NCBI RefSeq assembly: GCF_029227915.1
Contig: NC_079884.1
Location: 24,428,001-24,492,000 of the forward strand
DNA from: Hydractinia symbiolongicarpus
Taxonomy: Eukaryota > Cnidaria > Hydrozoa > Anthoathecata > Hydractiniidae
Length of the DNA: 64,000 bases
Direction of reading: 5' to 3'
Both the position numbers and the translations under genes were made by a program. The notes under the pieces were generated by a model. It had not been told where the DNA came from, made no database searches, and was given only the letters and a program-made list of their open reading frames with translations. Within the stretch, counting starts at the first letter, position 1. The number at the start of each line of letters is the position of its first letter. Of the stretch, positions 35,104 through 47,512 are shown one piece after another.

Positions 35104-37920
35104 ATACAGTTGGCTGCAAATCATTTTCAATCAATTTGATGCTAAATGCAGTATGGTTTGTAAGTGCTAAACTTACAACTCACGGTTAATTATTTAATTT
35201 TCGCAAATCCTACAAATTAACAAAAAGCTGGTAGACTGTTTTTTACCGGGTTATGAAGAGATAGCAACAGGTTTTTATTTCCGCTAAAGTTGCGGGAAAC
35301 TTTGAAAAATACATCACACCTGAATTACTTGATGGGATTTGCGACATACCTGCACTTAATCACTCAATCTGATGTTCAACGTTGAAAAGCAGTTTAACGG
35401 CGAGTGGCTTAGGTCCGTGGTATGATCCACAGCACCTAATGTATACATTCAGAACACAGGATCCACCTTGATAACAGTGTTTTTAACACTGAAGTAGCTC
35501 TATCCTGTATAAATATTCAGTCGGAATGATAATAATACTTAACTGGATTTGTGACACACCGAATAAAAGTCCCAAACCGGATGTGCAACACGGGATACCT
35601 GCAATTAGCGCTCAACCTGTGACACAGCTAATTGTGGCATAACTCGGTGCTTAAACGCCAGGTCGCCGGGTAAAATTTTGTACGACTATTTATTTTTCCT
35701 GACAAACATTCTCCCCAGTTTCTTCCCCGATAGGGTACTCCATATTGTAAATAGCCGTAGTCTGTCTCTGGGCAATTTATAGCCATGCTACGGACTTGCG
35801 AAATATAATGTGCGAAAGACTATGGATCCGTGAATTTATCAAGGATCTATAAATATAATATAATAAAAGCCGCTTTCTGTCTGTCGGCCAAAACCGGGCT
35901 ATGCTAGACTAGCGAGAAATCTTCAAACTGCAAATTATAAATGTAATAAATTTCTTTCGACTTTGCTTGACGTTCGAATTCCCATTGATTTTTTCAGGGT
36001 AACTAGTACAGCAAAATATCTTTAATAGCCGCTATCATATACTTACCTTTCAAGTTTCGTAAAAATCGCTGTAAAAACATTACTTTTATATTTTCAGAAT
36101 TGAGTCTATCCTGTTGGGCTTGATTTTTAACGCGCTCTTTCTACTAGGCTGTTCAGGCCATTTTTAACGGCGTAGTTGCTTGCTTAGTTAATCTGCCAGA
36201 ATGAAAGAGCTATTCTTTAGCTTTCCAAAAAGAAGTCATTTAACTCTCAAACATTTTTCGTTACAAAGTTATAAACATTTAAAGATACCTAATTGGAGTC
36301 CAAAATTAGACAAATTCTTGCGCATCCTTCCATAAAAACACGGACAATATTTTCGGCCCTAAAAAGCGTATTTTAGTACTCAAGAAATAGTCAAAATGAT
36401 GGTACAATGCAGATTAACATAACTTGCTAAAAAATAATCAAGCAGGGCTAATATTTAGTAGGAATAAAGATAAAGATAAATAGTACATGACAAAGTCGTA
36501 TATTTTTACAAAATTTTATTGTGCATGCGCCAAATTACAAGACCAATTATGGCCAAAAGTGATAAGAATATAGGAAGAGAACGTCAATACATAATAAGAA
36601 AATGCATAAGCATCTAGTACTTTTTCTTATAATATGCAGTTTTTATAAACCTGATTTTTTTAACCTACTCAAGCAGAAACCGGGATTTTCATCTTTTCAT
36701 CATCTTACCTCAGAAAATCATCTACCTTTACATAGGTAACCAACATAAATCGGCCTAAATTGGTTTATCGCAAGAAAAGTAACCAAAGGTACCCATATGC
36801 TCACCTTAAAAAAATTTGAAGTTCTTAATTACCACCGCGCCAAGCTTTTTTTTAACGGCAGGAATTGTCAAGTGACTGAACAGCCTATTTCTACTTATTA
36901 GCGCAATTTTGTAGGAAACATAAGGTCCTCAAACGTCCTTTTTTCTAAACAATACAAAACTTTAACTGAAGCTTAATGCTGTTTATGTTTCCGTGTTGTT
37001 GTTGCATACAAATATCTGCGTGTTTTGAAAGATTTGAGCCTGTTAAAAAAAAGGGTGAAAGTAAAGTGAGAATGACAGGAGTATCTATTTTTTTATTACT
37101 ATTTTCATTTTAAAACTATTGAATCCAGATTTATTGGTTTATAATCCTAAAACTTTAACTCTCACAATTTAGACAGCTTTTTAAACCCAACCCAAGACAG
37201 CTGTTCTTGGAAGAAATGTGTAAAGTTATCAACAGGCATGGATTTTCATGTGAGTTAAGAATAGTATTTTTGGGAACGGCTGCGTACAGCTTTATTCCGT
37301 TAATCCTGCAAAGTCATGGAAAAATCCTAATCACTATGTTAATGCCTGCATTCTATTACGTCAAAAAAATAAACTTTGTACGCAAAAATGGAAATTTTTA
37401 AATGCTTGTACGCTGGTCAGTGTTTCTAAACGAAAAATTAAATAATTATTTTCTAAACCTTGGTTTTCTTAATGTAAAGTATTACCGTGACTGTTGGTTC
37501 ACAAAGTCAATAACAAAAAGTAATAATGTCTGGAAGTAATTATAAAAACAGTAATGAAGAAGAACATAAATAGAAATTGACTTTGCTTAACAAACTGCGC
37601 CACGGGAAGGCCAGTCATCGGATTTTGCAGTTCGCCACCCGAGCAACAACAAAAACAATCAGTCCCGTGACATGATTAAAAGACAAAAACATTTTCTTTA
37701 GGACGGATGTTCGTTACATTTTTTTTTTAAATTCTGAACTTTCAATCGTACGCTTCAATATTAAAATTAAAAAATACTTCCTTTTTGTCACCCTGCGACA
37801 ACACTCCACGACACAAACAAACAAACACGTTACATACAGTTGCTCTATCCCACCCTCAAATAAAACATAACAGACAATATTTCCAACGAACGACACGAAT
37901 AAAAATAATACCACATACCA
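35104..37920. other. Intergenic DNA with decayed repeats, no gene recognised
   Basis: From 35400 to 35890 are weak relatives of the CCGTGG family (GTCCGTGGTATGATCCAC near 35414) and two diverged copies of a stretch around GGATTTG(C/T)GACA(T/C)ACC (35335 and 35540). The rest is AT-rich with no supported feature. Confidence 0.4.
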
Positions 37921-38029
37921 CATACCAACATAAGTAAAGCGGTTTATTCTTTACTACAGTGTCGAGGTCTCTATGGAATGTTGGATTTTCTGTGGTTGTT
38001 ATTGATTATTGCGGTTTTATGAAGCGTCA

Positions 38030-38760
38030 GGGAGAGTTGGGTCATGATGGAGTGTGGGGATTGTTATGGGGCGTTGGTTTGTTATGGGGTGTTGGGGCTG
38101 TGTTGGGGTGTTATAGCTGTAATGGAGTTTTAAGTGTTAAGTTCTTATAGAGATTTGGCTCGTCAAGGAGTGTTGTGCTGTTATGAAAATTTGGGTCATA
38201 CAGTGTTGGAGTTGTTATGGGCTGTTGAGGTTGTTATGAGATGTGCTTATGGTGAGTTGCTAGGAAGAGTTGGAGTGGTTATGGAGAGTTCCTAAAGAGA
38301 ATTGAGTTTTTATTTAGTGTTAAGATTGTTATGAAGTTTTAAGGTCGTTATGTGGTGTTGGGTTTGTAATGGGAGTTGTTAGGGAGACGTGGGGTTGTTA
38401 TGTATCGTGGGACTGTTATGGCGAGTTGTGGTTCTTAGGATATTGAGTTTGTAATGGAGTGTTGGGGCTGTGTTGAAGTGTTGAGGTTGTTATGGTGTTG
38501 TATGATGCATTGGGGTTGTTTTGGCGAGTTAGGGTTGTTAAGGAGTGTTGGGGTTGTTATGGAGTGTTGGGTTGTTGTGGAGTGTTGAGGTTGTTATGGT
38601 GTTGTATGATGCGTTGGGGTTGTTGTGGAGTGTTGGGGTTGTTGTGAAGCGTTGGGATTGTTACGAAGAGTTAGGATTATTCGGGAGAGTTGGAGTTATT
38701 ATGAAGTGTTGGTTTTGTTATGGAGTGTTAGGGTGTTTGGGGCTTTTGTAGTTGAGATTT
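38030..38760. repeat. GT-rich minisatellite
   Basis: Irregular repeats of words like GGGGTTGTTATGGAGTGTTG, with strong strand asymmetry (G and T on the + strand, almost no C). Units vary from about 18 to 40 bp. Apparent reading frames here are products of the repeat. Confidence 0.85.
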
Positions 38761-39049
38761 TATAAACGTCGGAATTTTATCGAGTGTCTTGATTTTAATT
38801 GAGGGTCGGGTTTTTGAGTGTTGTTTTTCTATGAAAAGGTGAGGTTTAACTGAGTGTTGTGGCTTTTATAAAGCGTGGTTGTGTAAAAAGGGTTTGATAG
38901 GACGTTTTTTTATAGTGCGTCAGGGGAAAATTAGGTACGCAATGCTTACCAGTAATTTGATGATAATTAATAATAAATAAAAATAAATATAAATAATAAT
39001 AAATTTATTGATTGTGAAGGTTAAGTTTCGAGATTTTTATAGTGTTTAT

Positions 39050-40010
39050 ATTTATAGGGACTGGTATAATTATGTTGTATCATTTTGTTTTTATGTTAGT
39101 CCAAACATTTACACTCTTTGATAGGAGAGTTTGTAAATGCATATTTACGCACTCTTAGTTTTGTATTTTGTTATTGTATGCAGTTGTTACTAATCAGCTC
39201 TGTCTTTTCAGAATTGGTTCTTTCGGCTAATAATTATTTCACTTAAATTGAAGTCTTTCATGTCTGCATAGTATGCATTGTTGCGACCAAACTGCGCAAG
39301 TATTGACGCGTTTGATATTCTTTTTGTGTGCATGTCGCTAAAATTGAATTTGGTTTATAAAGTTTGTAATTTGTTTTAGCATGTGGTGTGACGAACAAGT
39401 TGTGCAATGGTTATGAAGATTGGCTAGTATTTTTTTTTTGTAAAAATTAGTCCATTTCAGTACAACTAAAGTCTTAACGGTTTGTAATTTGTTGTAGTAT
39501 GTAGTGATACGAAAAAACTGTGTAATTTTTTTTGACATTGGTTTACAATATTTCTTTTGTCTAATACTGCTTTTTTAATTTAAAATGAAGTCTTAAATTT
39601 GGTAACTTGTTATAGCATGTTGTGTAACTAACAAGCCGTGTATGTGACCATATATTTTATGCCCATTGTGGAAACATTTTACTTGGATTGAAGTTTCAAA
39701 TATTTGTATATTGTTAGGACATTTAGTCTGACGAAAGAAACTGTGTAAGCTGTTGCAATTTTAATTACAATATTATTTTTGTAGCATTGCATTTGATTCA
39801 TGGTTTGATTAGAATTTTTTGTGCGTGGCGATTGTTTAGGTTTGTAATTTGTTAAGAAAAGACGATGTATGTTTCTGCAGCATAAGTAACAATATTTTCG
39901 TTTTGTGTGATAACTATTCAGTTAAATTGATGTCGTAAAGGTTGTGATTTGTTGTAGTATGCAGTGTTACGAAAAAACTATGTAAGTCGTTTTAAGATTG
40001 TACAAAATTA
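39050..40010. repeat. Degenerate ~120-bp satellite (TTTGTAATTTGTTGTAGTATG family)
   Basis: Seven or eight diverged units, recognised by GTTTGTAATTTGTTGTAGTA followed by TGTTACGAAAAAACTGTGTA, with starts near 39355, 39480, 39600, 39840 and 39945. Older than the neighbouring 121-bp array, judging by divergence. Confidence 0.7.
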
Positions 40011-40179
40011 ATTCTGTACATCACTGTACGGTCGAAACGCCGTCAAATACAACTAATTGATGCAACTGGTGATTTTCCCTAATTCGCAATTCCATTTAAC
40101 TTACTAAATATAATCATGCAATGCACATTGTGAAAGAAATTAAAAAATGAAAGTAAATAATTTGCAATTTGATATTGTA

Positions 40180-42130
40180 TTGCAAGCATACTTACTTTTA
40201 ATACGTACCGTTTTTCTTGAAAAAATTTCATGGTCACAAAATTGCTGCGGTTCTTTAACCTAAAACTTTTCATAAGAACACTTTCACACTAAGACTACCT
40301 ATCACTCATTGAAACGTCTGACATAAACCCACTATATACACTCCGAACCTCAAAACGATAAATGCAGAGACCGATCAAAGGAATTGAAACAAAAAGCAAC
40401 AAAGAATTTTATAGTTAAAAGCATACTTACTTTTCATACGTACCAATTTTTTTGGAAGAATCTACGTTTCTTAGTCACAGAATTGTTTCCATTCTTTTAA
40501 ATTAAAACTCTTCTTAAGAAGACATTTACATTAACACTACCTACCACTCATTGAAACTGTAGTAGTTACAAGCATACTTTCTTTTCATACGTACCGATTT
40601 TCTTGGAAGAATCTACGTTTCAAATTAAAACTCTTCTTAAGAAGACATTTACATTAAGACTACCTACCACTCATTGAAACTGTAGTAGTTACAAGCATAC
40701 TTACTTTTCATACGTACCGATTTTCTTGGAAGAATCTACGTTTCAAATTAAAACTCTTCCTAAGAAGACATTTACACTAACACTACCTACCACTCATTGA
40801 AACTGTAGTAGTTACAAGCATACTTTCTTTTCATACGTACCCATTTTCTTGGAAGATCTACTTTTCAAATTAAAACTCTTCTTAAGAAGACATTTACATT
40901 AACCTTGGAGGAAAGAATACGGAAGGAGAAACAACTCTTTTAATTCTATTGAAACACTGCGTGAGGTTCTAGCAGGTGTCTGTATAGAAACTTAATTTGA
41001 AATTTTGGCGGTTGTGTGACTAAATTATTTGTGAATAACAATTCGCAACTATGATTGGTTATAAAAACAATTAGATAATTTGATGATGAATTTGATGATA
41101 ATACCAATACAAGAAGCCACATTGAAATCGGTAAAATTTCTTTTGTTCTTATGTTAACATAATTAGCGAAGAAGCACATGCTCGACACTTTTGTAAACAA
41201 AAAGAAAAAGTTTATATCTCGTTTTAAAACGACGTTCTGTTATAAGAAGTTATTTCTTTAGTTAGAATAAACATTAATCCAGCACACATTTTGTCGGCAC
41301 ACGTCCGGCGCATATCTATCTATATTGTTTTTCATGATCAAAGTGGTATACTCAAGCCTGCAAAAATAGGTTAATATCATGGTTAAACGCTTATTTCCAA
41401 ACGTATTGTTGAAGTTTTTAACAGCAATGTTTACCGACTTATATTAGGCACACTTTCCATATAAATATCACGTGCCTGCAGCGTGTTAAAGTCAGATTTC
41501 AATAGAAAAAAGTTAGCCCCTATTAAAGGAGAACATGGAATTTGATCATTTTTTTGCGTAAAAGACTCGGTCGAGCACCTCACGCACTGATTCTTTTGAA
41601 ATTAAAAACAATAGAAAATTCAATACATTTAAAGCGTACAGAAATGAAGTTGTTTCTCCTTCCGTATTCTTTCCTCCAAGCATTAACACTACCTACCACT
41701 CATTGAAACTGTAGTAGTTACAAGCATACTTACTTTTCATACGTACCTATTTTCTTGGAAGAATCTACGTTTCAAATTAAAACTCTTCCTAAGAAGACAT
41801 TTACACTAACACTACCTACCACTCATTGAAACTGTAGTAGTTACAAGCATACTTTCTTTTCATACGTACCGATTTTCTTGGAAGATCTACTTTTCAAATT
41901 AAAACTCTTCTTAAGAAGACATTTACATTAAGACTACCTACCACTCATTGAAACTGTAGTAGTTACAAGCATACATACTTTTCATACGTACCGATTTTCT
42001 TGGAAGAATCTACGTTTCAAATTAAAACTCTTCTTAAGAAGACATTTACACTATGACTACCTACCACTCATTAAAACTGTAGTAGTTACAACCATACTTA
42101 CTTTTTATACGTACCGATTTACTTGAAAGA
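40180..42130. repeat. ~121-bp satellite array interrupted by a transposon
   Basis: The unit contains ACAAGCATACTTACTTTTCA, TACGTACCGATTTTCTTGGA, AAACTCTTCTTAAGAAGACA and CTACCTACCACTCATTGAAA. Four to five units lie at 40180-40903 and about four more at 41681-42130. The inner units are nearly identical and the outer ones diverged, as expected of an array renewed by unequal exchange. The foldback transposon at 40904-41680 splits one unit, with CATTAAC repeated on both sides. Confidence 0.9.
40904..41680. mobile_element. Foldback-ended non-autonomous transposon, copy B (777 bp, 7-bp TSD), inside the satellite
   Basis: Same family as 22973-23742, in the opposite orientation. The left end is CTTGGAGGAAAGAATACGG and the right end CCGTATTCTTTCCTCCAAG. 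The TSD CATTAAC is at 40897-40903 and 41681-41687. It differs from copy A by small indels and a few substitutions, so both moved recently. No coding sequence. Confidence 0.9.
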
Positions 42131-42139
42131 AGCTACATT

Positions 42140-43090
42140 TTTTATCATAAAATTGTCATAATTCTTTTCCATTAAATATAGATTTTCGTCAGAATTCATA
42201 CCAATCAAGATGTTTATCAAGCATCTATCATCAATACACGTGCAAGACTTCTCTGTTGAATCTTATGTTACATATTTACATTCAGTTCCACAATATTATT
42301 GGAAAGACCGACAGTCTATAATAAAAAATTTGAAGTGTAACTAAAATAAAGTTCGACACACTCGTTTGACTTGCCACAATAACGTTTAAATTATCACAAT
42401 AACCTTTTTTTACTCTGGAGAAACTTTGGTGTGTGTCATGCAAAGCACGTCTTGGTGAAAAAAAGCTTGATACAAAAATGACAAAAACACGCGAATGAAG
42501 AAAACTCGACAAATCGGCAAAAAGTTAATAGAGAAAAACAAAAAATCGCCGCCGGTGTCGTGTTGTTTTGAAACCAACTTTGTCTTAATTTTAGGGGCCT
42601 GAAATTCCGTAGTGTTCATTAACACTGTACGCAATTTCTATAACAAACTAGTCGGTGGTATTATAATACACAAGAATAACAACAGCGAAAACTTCTCGCG
42701 CATACACAATAAAAATAATAATTTATAAATTAAAAAAACGCGCATCGACTCCTGTCCCCCCACCCCGGGTTCTCCCGCCCCCCACCCACTCTACTTATTC
42801 AAACGCCGCATAAGTTAATCAATATAATAATAAATATCCACAAACATATGGGCGCACGCAAAACCTCTCAATAGAATAAAGAAATCACAACTCAAGGGCA
42901 ATGCGTTACGCAAAATCCAATTGAACAACGGTTATTATTGACTACATTTTCTTTCAGCTCTTGGGTTGTGATTTGTAATATAATGTAAGGTACCTTGAAT
43001 ATTGCCATTCATCTCATTAAAAAAAGCCAACAATTAAAATCTTTCTACCATATAGTAATACTAAAACAACTACTTCTTCCAAACTCTCTG
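42140..43090. other. Intergenic DNA, nothing recognised
   Basis: AT-rich apart from a C-rich patch at 42755-42790. No supported gene. Confidence 0.4.
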
Positions 43091-43093
43091 TAT

Positions 43094-43360
43094 TTTAGGT
43101 CCCTTGTCAGGACAGCCTTTAAATTGATATTTATGTGTTTTAGGTCCCTAGTCAGGACAGCCTTCAAATATATTTATGTGTTTTAGGTCCCTAGTCAGGA
43201 CGGCCTTTAAATTGATATTTATGAGTTTTAGGTCCCTAGTCATGACAGCCTTCAAATTGATATTTACGTTTTTAAGTCCCTAGTCAGGACAGCCTTGAAG
43301 TAGATATTTGCTTCGTATATTCGACTATGTTTTAGGTCCGTAGACCCGACGGCCTTAAAT
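43094..43360. repeat. 44-45-bp tandem repeat (six units)
   Basis: Units of TTTTAGGTCCCTAGTCAGGA followed by CAGCCTTCAAATTGATATTTATG start at about 43094, 43138, 43182, 43227 and 43271, with a last diverged unit near 43330. Each unit holds a small dyad, GTCC-CTAGTCA-GGAC. The dyad is better kept than the AT-rich spacer. Confidence 0.88.
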
Positions 43361-43660
43361 CGTCGGAAAAACACGTTTTTTTAAGTCCTCATTCAGTGCA
43401 ATCAATGAATTTCGGCAAATAAATACATTATTTGTTTAACCATAAAGTAATTCTTTAAATGTCACAAAGGCGGCACCTGTATGTAATCAATATTTTTCTT
43501 CTTCTTTTCTCTTCTTTTTCTCTTCTCTTCTTCACACTTTTTTTCTTTCTTTTCTTTCTTTGTTTTCTTTCTTCTTTCTTGGTGTAAAAAAATGTACGAC
43601 TTACCAGTACACTAAATGTGTTGACAACTGACATTTGGTGTGTGTGAATAAAACAAAAAA

Positions 43661-43694
43661 AGTTTGTTTCAAAAACATGTTTTTGAAACAAACT
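43661..43694. repeat. 34-bp perfect palindrome within a larger inverted repeat
   Basis: AGTTTGTTTCAAAAACA and its exact complement meet at a central CATG. Outer arms TGACAACTGACA (43621 region) and TGTCAGTTGTCA (43712 region) extend the symmetry. This may be the core of a small foldback element; no TSD could be fixed. Confidence 0.8.
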
Positions 43695-44099
43695 TGGGCG
43701 TCCGAAGGTTGCTGTCAGTTGTCATGATTCCGAATAAGCTTTTTAAATAATACGTTTTGATATTATTTTTCTTTGGTTGTTTTTTGTTTGACATAACATC
43801 TTTATAAATATTAAAAGAAGCTTATTCAGAATACCTTCGTTTGCGGGGTAAACTTAAGACAAAGAATGTTTTCCAAACAACACCTAAAAACACGTGCGCG
43901 TTATAGAACAGCATAACGATGTTTACTGCTACGTCATTTTATGACATTGCCATAAAGCACAACGTAGGATGTGTAGCATGACCAAAAAAAAATAAATAAA
44001 CAAATAAATAAGACACGCCTGACTGCTTAACTGCTTATCTTTTGAGACCACTTAACTTATAGTGAAAGGTAAGCAGTATAGATTAAGAAAATGAAAGAC

Positions 44100-44215
44100 G
44101 CGTCTCTTACCTAGCCTGCCTACCTGCCTACTTACTTAGAGACCTCCCTACCTTAAGCGCGCAATCCTGCCTACCTGCCTACTTACTTAGGAACTTACCT
44201 TAAGCGCAAAATAGA
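44100..44215. repeat. Short duplication of a CTACCTGCCTACTTACTTAG segment
   Basis: Two copies, at about 44110-44160 and 44168-44215, each followed by ACCTTAAGCGC. Confidence 0.7.
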
Positions 44216-44689
44216 AACAAAGGAGAAAAAAATTGTACTTGATGTATTTCTTCATTCTTCTTACTTTTATATTTTCTGGTCATTGATTTGATCCTTCTTT
44301 TGGTGTTTTGTTGCTAGCATCAAATTTTTTTTTTCATTATCTTTTACGATCTTTCTTCTACTTCCTTTCTTCTTTTTCATCTGCACTAGGCAATTTGTTT
44401 GACTATTCATTTTTCGTCTAATTTTTTGTTGTAAATACAATGTTTCTTCGCAAACGATCTAAACATAATTAGTGTTTGACATAGTAACATTAAAGTAAAA
44501 ATTATAGGTGAAACAATTTGAAAAATGCAAATGCATAGCGAAAAATAAGAAATAAAACAACAAATAACGAAAACAACCAATCAACAGAAAAGAAAGAAAC
44601 AAACTAATCAAGTTCTTAAATTAACCAATGGGAGAAACAAACAAGCAAAAAAACAATCCAATCATTTAACCAACCGATCAAGAACCAAA

Positions 44690-45300
44690 CCAAACCAACC
44701 CCAACCAACCAACCCCAACCAACCAACCCCAACCACCCCAACCAACCCCAACCAAACCACCCAACCACCCCAACCAACCCCACCCCAACCAACCCAAACC
44801 AACCCTAACCCTAACCCAACCCTAACCCTAACCCTAACCCAACCCTAACCCAACCCTAACCCAAACCAACCCAAACCAACCCAAACCAACCCTAACCAAC
44901 CCAAACCAACCCAAACCAACCCTAACCAACCCTAACCAACCCTAACCAACCCTAACCAACCCTAACCAACCCTAACCAACCCTAACCAACCCAACCAACC
45001 AACCCAACCAACCCAACCAACCAACCAAACAACCAAACAACCAAAACAATCCAAACAACCAAAACAATCCAACCAACCAACGAACCAAACAACCAAACAA
45101 CCAAACAACCAAACCAACCAAACCAACCAAACCAACCAAACCAACCAAACCAACCAAACCAACCAACCCAACCAACCCAACCAACCCAACCAAACCAACC
45201 AAACCAACCAAACCAACCAAACCAACCAAACCAACCAAACCAACCATACCAACCAAAGCAACCAAAGCAACCAAACCAACCCAACCAAACCAAAAATAAA
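44690..45300. repeat. CCAACC/CCAAAC simple-repeat array with telomere-type CCCTAA units
   Basis: Long run of pentamer/hexamer variants (CCAACC, CCCAACC, CCAAAC). Between about 44804 and 44870 and again at 44888-44988 are CCCTAACCCTAACCC stretches, the complement of the animal telomere repeat TTAGGG. The Leu/Val/Trp/Gly-rich frames on the - strand are products of the repeat, not proteins. Confidence 0.9.
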
Positions 45301-47500
45301 CAAACAAATAAACAAATAAATAACAAAAATAAGAGTAAAATATGCTTACCTATATACTCGTTTCTGCTGAAAAACAACGAAATGTTGCAGTTGGTTGTTC
45401 GTGTGTTTCATAGCACATAGAATAATGCGAAGGCTCGATTACCAGACAACACCAATTTTTTCCTAAAAAAATTGAAAAATGTCGATTTTCTATCATTCAT
45501 GGGGCTTAAACCGGAATGTCAAAAATTAATAAAAATGTGTTATGTTAATTCTAATTTTAGCATACCTCCATTGCAAGAAAAATCATTAAATTGTTTTTCA
45601 CCAAAATTTCTCCCAAATGGTTACTTTATAAATACGCGAAAATCCTCGCGAAAATTAGTTCCCGCTAAAAATAATCCTTTAATACAACTTTTTAGCAAAA
45701 AATTTTTTCTCAGAATATGAAACAACTTTTAAACAAGTAAAAAAAGACTATTATTTTTCCTGAAAAATATTTTTTTACAGAAACTTTTCTATCCTTTTTT
45801 TTATGAAATATTTTTTATAGAATTACCAAATTTATTTTTTTCCTAGCGAAAATATTTTCTCTTGCGAAATATTCATACACAATTTTTGCTACTTACCTCA
45901 CCTTTTTCTCAACTTTGAAGGTTTTTTTCTGCTTCTACTTTGAGTCACAAAATAATTTTCTCATAGGGCCACTGCGTTTCAATCCACTTGCTCAGAAATT
46001 GCCGCCAAGTTGTAAAGTCATGTCAATTTCATGGCTCTCCTTATTGAACTTCTTTTTTTTATTTATTAGTCTCCGAGAAGAAGAGTATTCTCCACAGTAC
46101 AATCAATTTCGTTTAAAAATAGATATATGTGAAAAATAAGACCTAGACTCCCAGAAAAAAACAGTCTCTTTAATACGATCAGTTTCGCCTAAAAATGCAC
46201 ATATATATGTGTTTCACTCGAGACCTGAGGATCGCAAGGTACGCAAATAACGAATGCTCAAAATGGAAGAAAATTTCGTCACTTTTTTTTCCCGACAAAT
46301 ATATTCCTGGGTAGTATACAACATTGGAATTTTCTATTCTATCAAATTTCTTTGATTTAATTATTTATCTGAAATGGAATTTTCTGATCAATAGAGGGAA
46401 AAAATAGCCAAAATAGTCCCCAGCCTCCTCTCTAGGTCTTTTCTACGTCTGTGATATCTAAATGGGACATCTCCGTACCTGGTAACGGGGTTGGATGAGG
46501 TCCTTTTAGTTAGGCACATTAGTCGTGGAATATTATTTGTCGGAAAAAAAATTATATAGAAAATTCATTTGACGGAAACAATTGATAGAGAATTTTCGTC
46601 GGGAACAAAGAATCTAACTTTTCCCAAAGAATTTTTTTCTCAAGTGATGCGAGATTTTGCGACAAGAGAGTATGAGCAAGCCGTCAGCATGACCTTACTG
46701 GAAAATTAAGAAACACCGAGACTGACCGGAAAACTCATATCAACTCACAGAACGGAGGAGTGTAAATTATTTTCTCAAATTTGATTGGCTGTACAAATTG
46801 TGTTCTTAAATTTGATTCGTTACTAACCACATTTTTTCCAATCTGTAGCAAAAATTGAAATCATTTTCATTTTTTTTGCTTCCATGAACGGGATTTGGTT
46901 GCTCATTGAAAGTAGTGTGCTCTTAAGTTTCAATACTTAAACATTTTTTATTTACTTAATCTCATTTAGCATCCTCATACACAGGGTCTTTTGTCTACTG
47001 AACCGTTATTACGGAGGGAGCTATCAAATTAATCATGAAGGCAAAATGTCCTGGGAATAAGGTGGCTGAATTGCAAAAACATGTACTTGTGTCGTGAAGT
47101 GCACACTGCGTAATAAACAGTGAACTAATTACCAGGTATACTAATATATTTTCTCTATATAAGGTCAGGCGAATCACGTGACTTGTGTGACTAATACGGC
47201 CGCTAAACGTCAGTTCTTTCGTCTATCAAATAAAAGGCAAGGAATTAGATCATGGTGATAAAATGCTAACTCTATCCATGTTAAAGAACGGAAGGAGCTC
47301 CCTTCCTTCAAATTTTTCATATTTCTTTTGTCTGGTGACTTTTGGTGACTTTTCGTTAAAAAATCGTCCAGAGAGAGATATAAAATTCTTAGAGGGAAGA
47401 TAAATTGCGGAAAAAAGCAATTGGCGTCTTTTTGTTCAAAGTTATATCTCACCCACAGAAATCAAAAAGAAGAAACAAACCCTGCGAACGAGGTTGCATT
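45301..47500. other. Intergenic DNA, no gene recognised
   Basis: AT-rich sequence with short chance frames only. Confidence 0.45.
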
Positions 47501-47512
47501 AAATTCTAATAT

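Noticed and set aside
37714-38751. Several 60-70-residue frames (Leu/Trp/Val-rich)
   Set aside because: Products of the GT-rich minisatellite or chance frames next to it.
43094-43360. A CRISPR array
   Set aside because: Regular 44-bp units, but spacers are also repeated, and the genome is animal; it is an ordinary tandem repeat.
44962-45377. Three overlapping - strand frames of 111-131 residues rich in Gly, Leu, Val and Trp
   Set aside because: They are translations of the CCAACC simple repeat in three frames; no gene.
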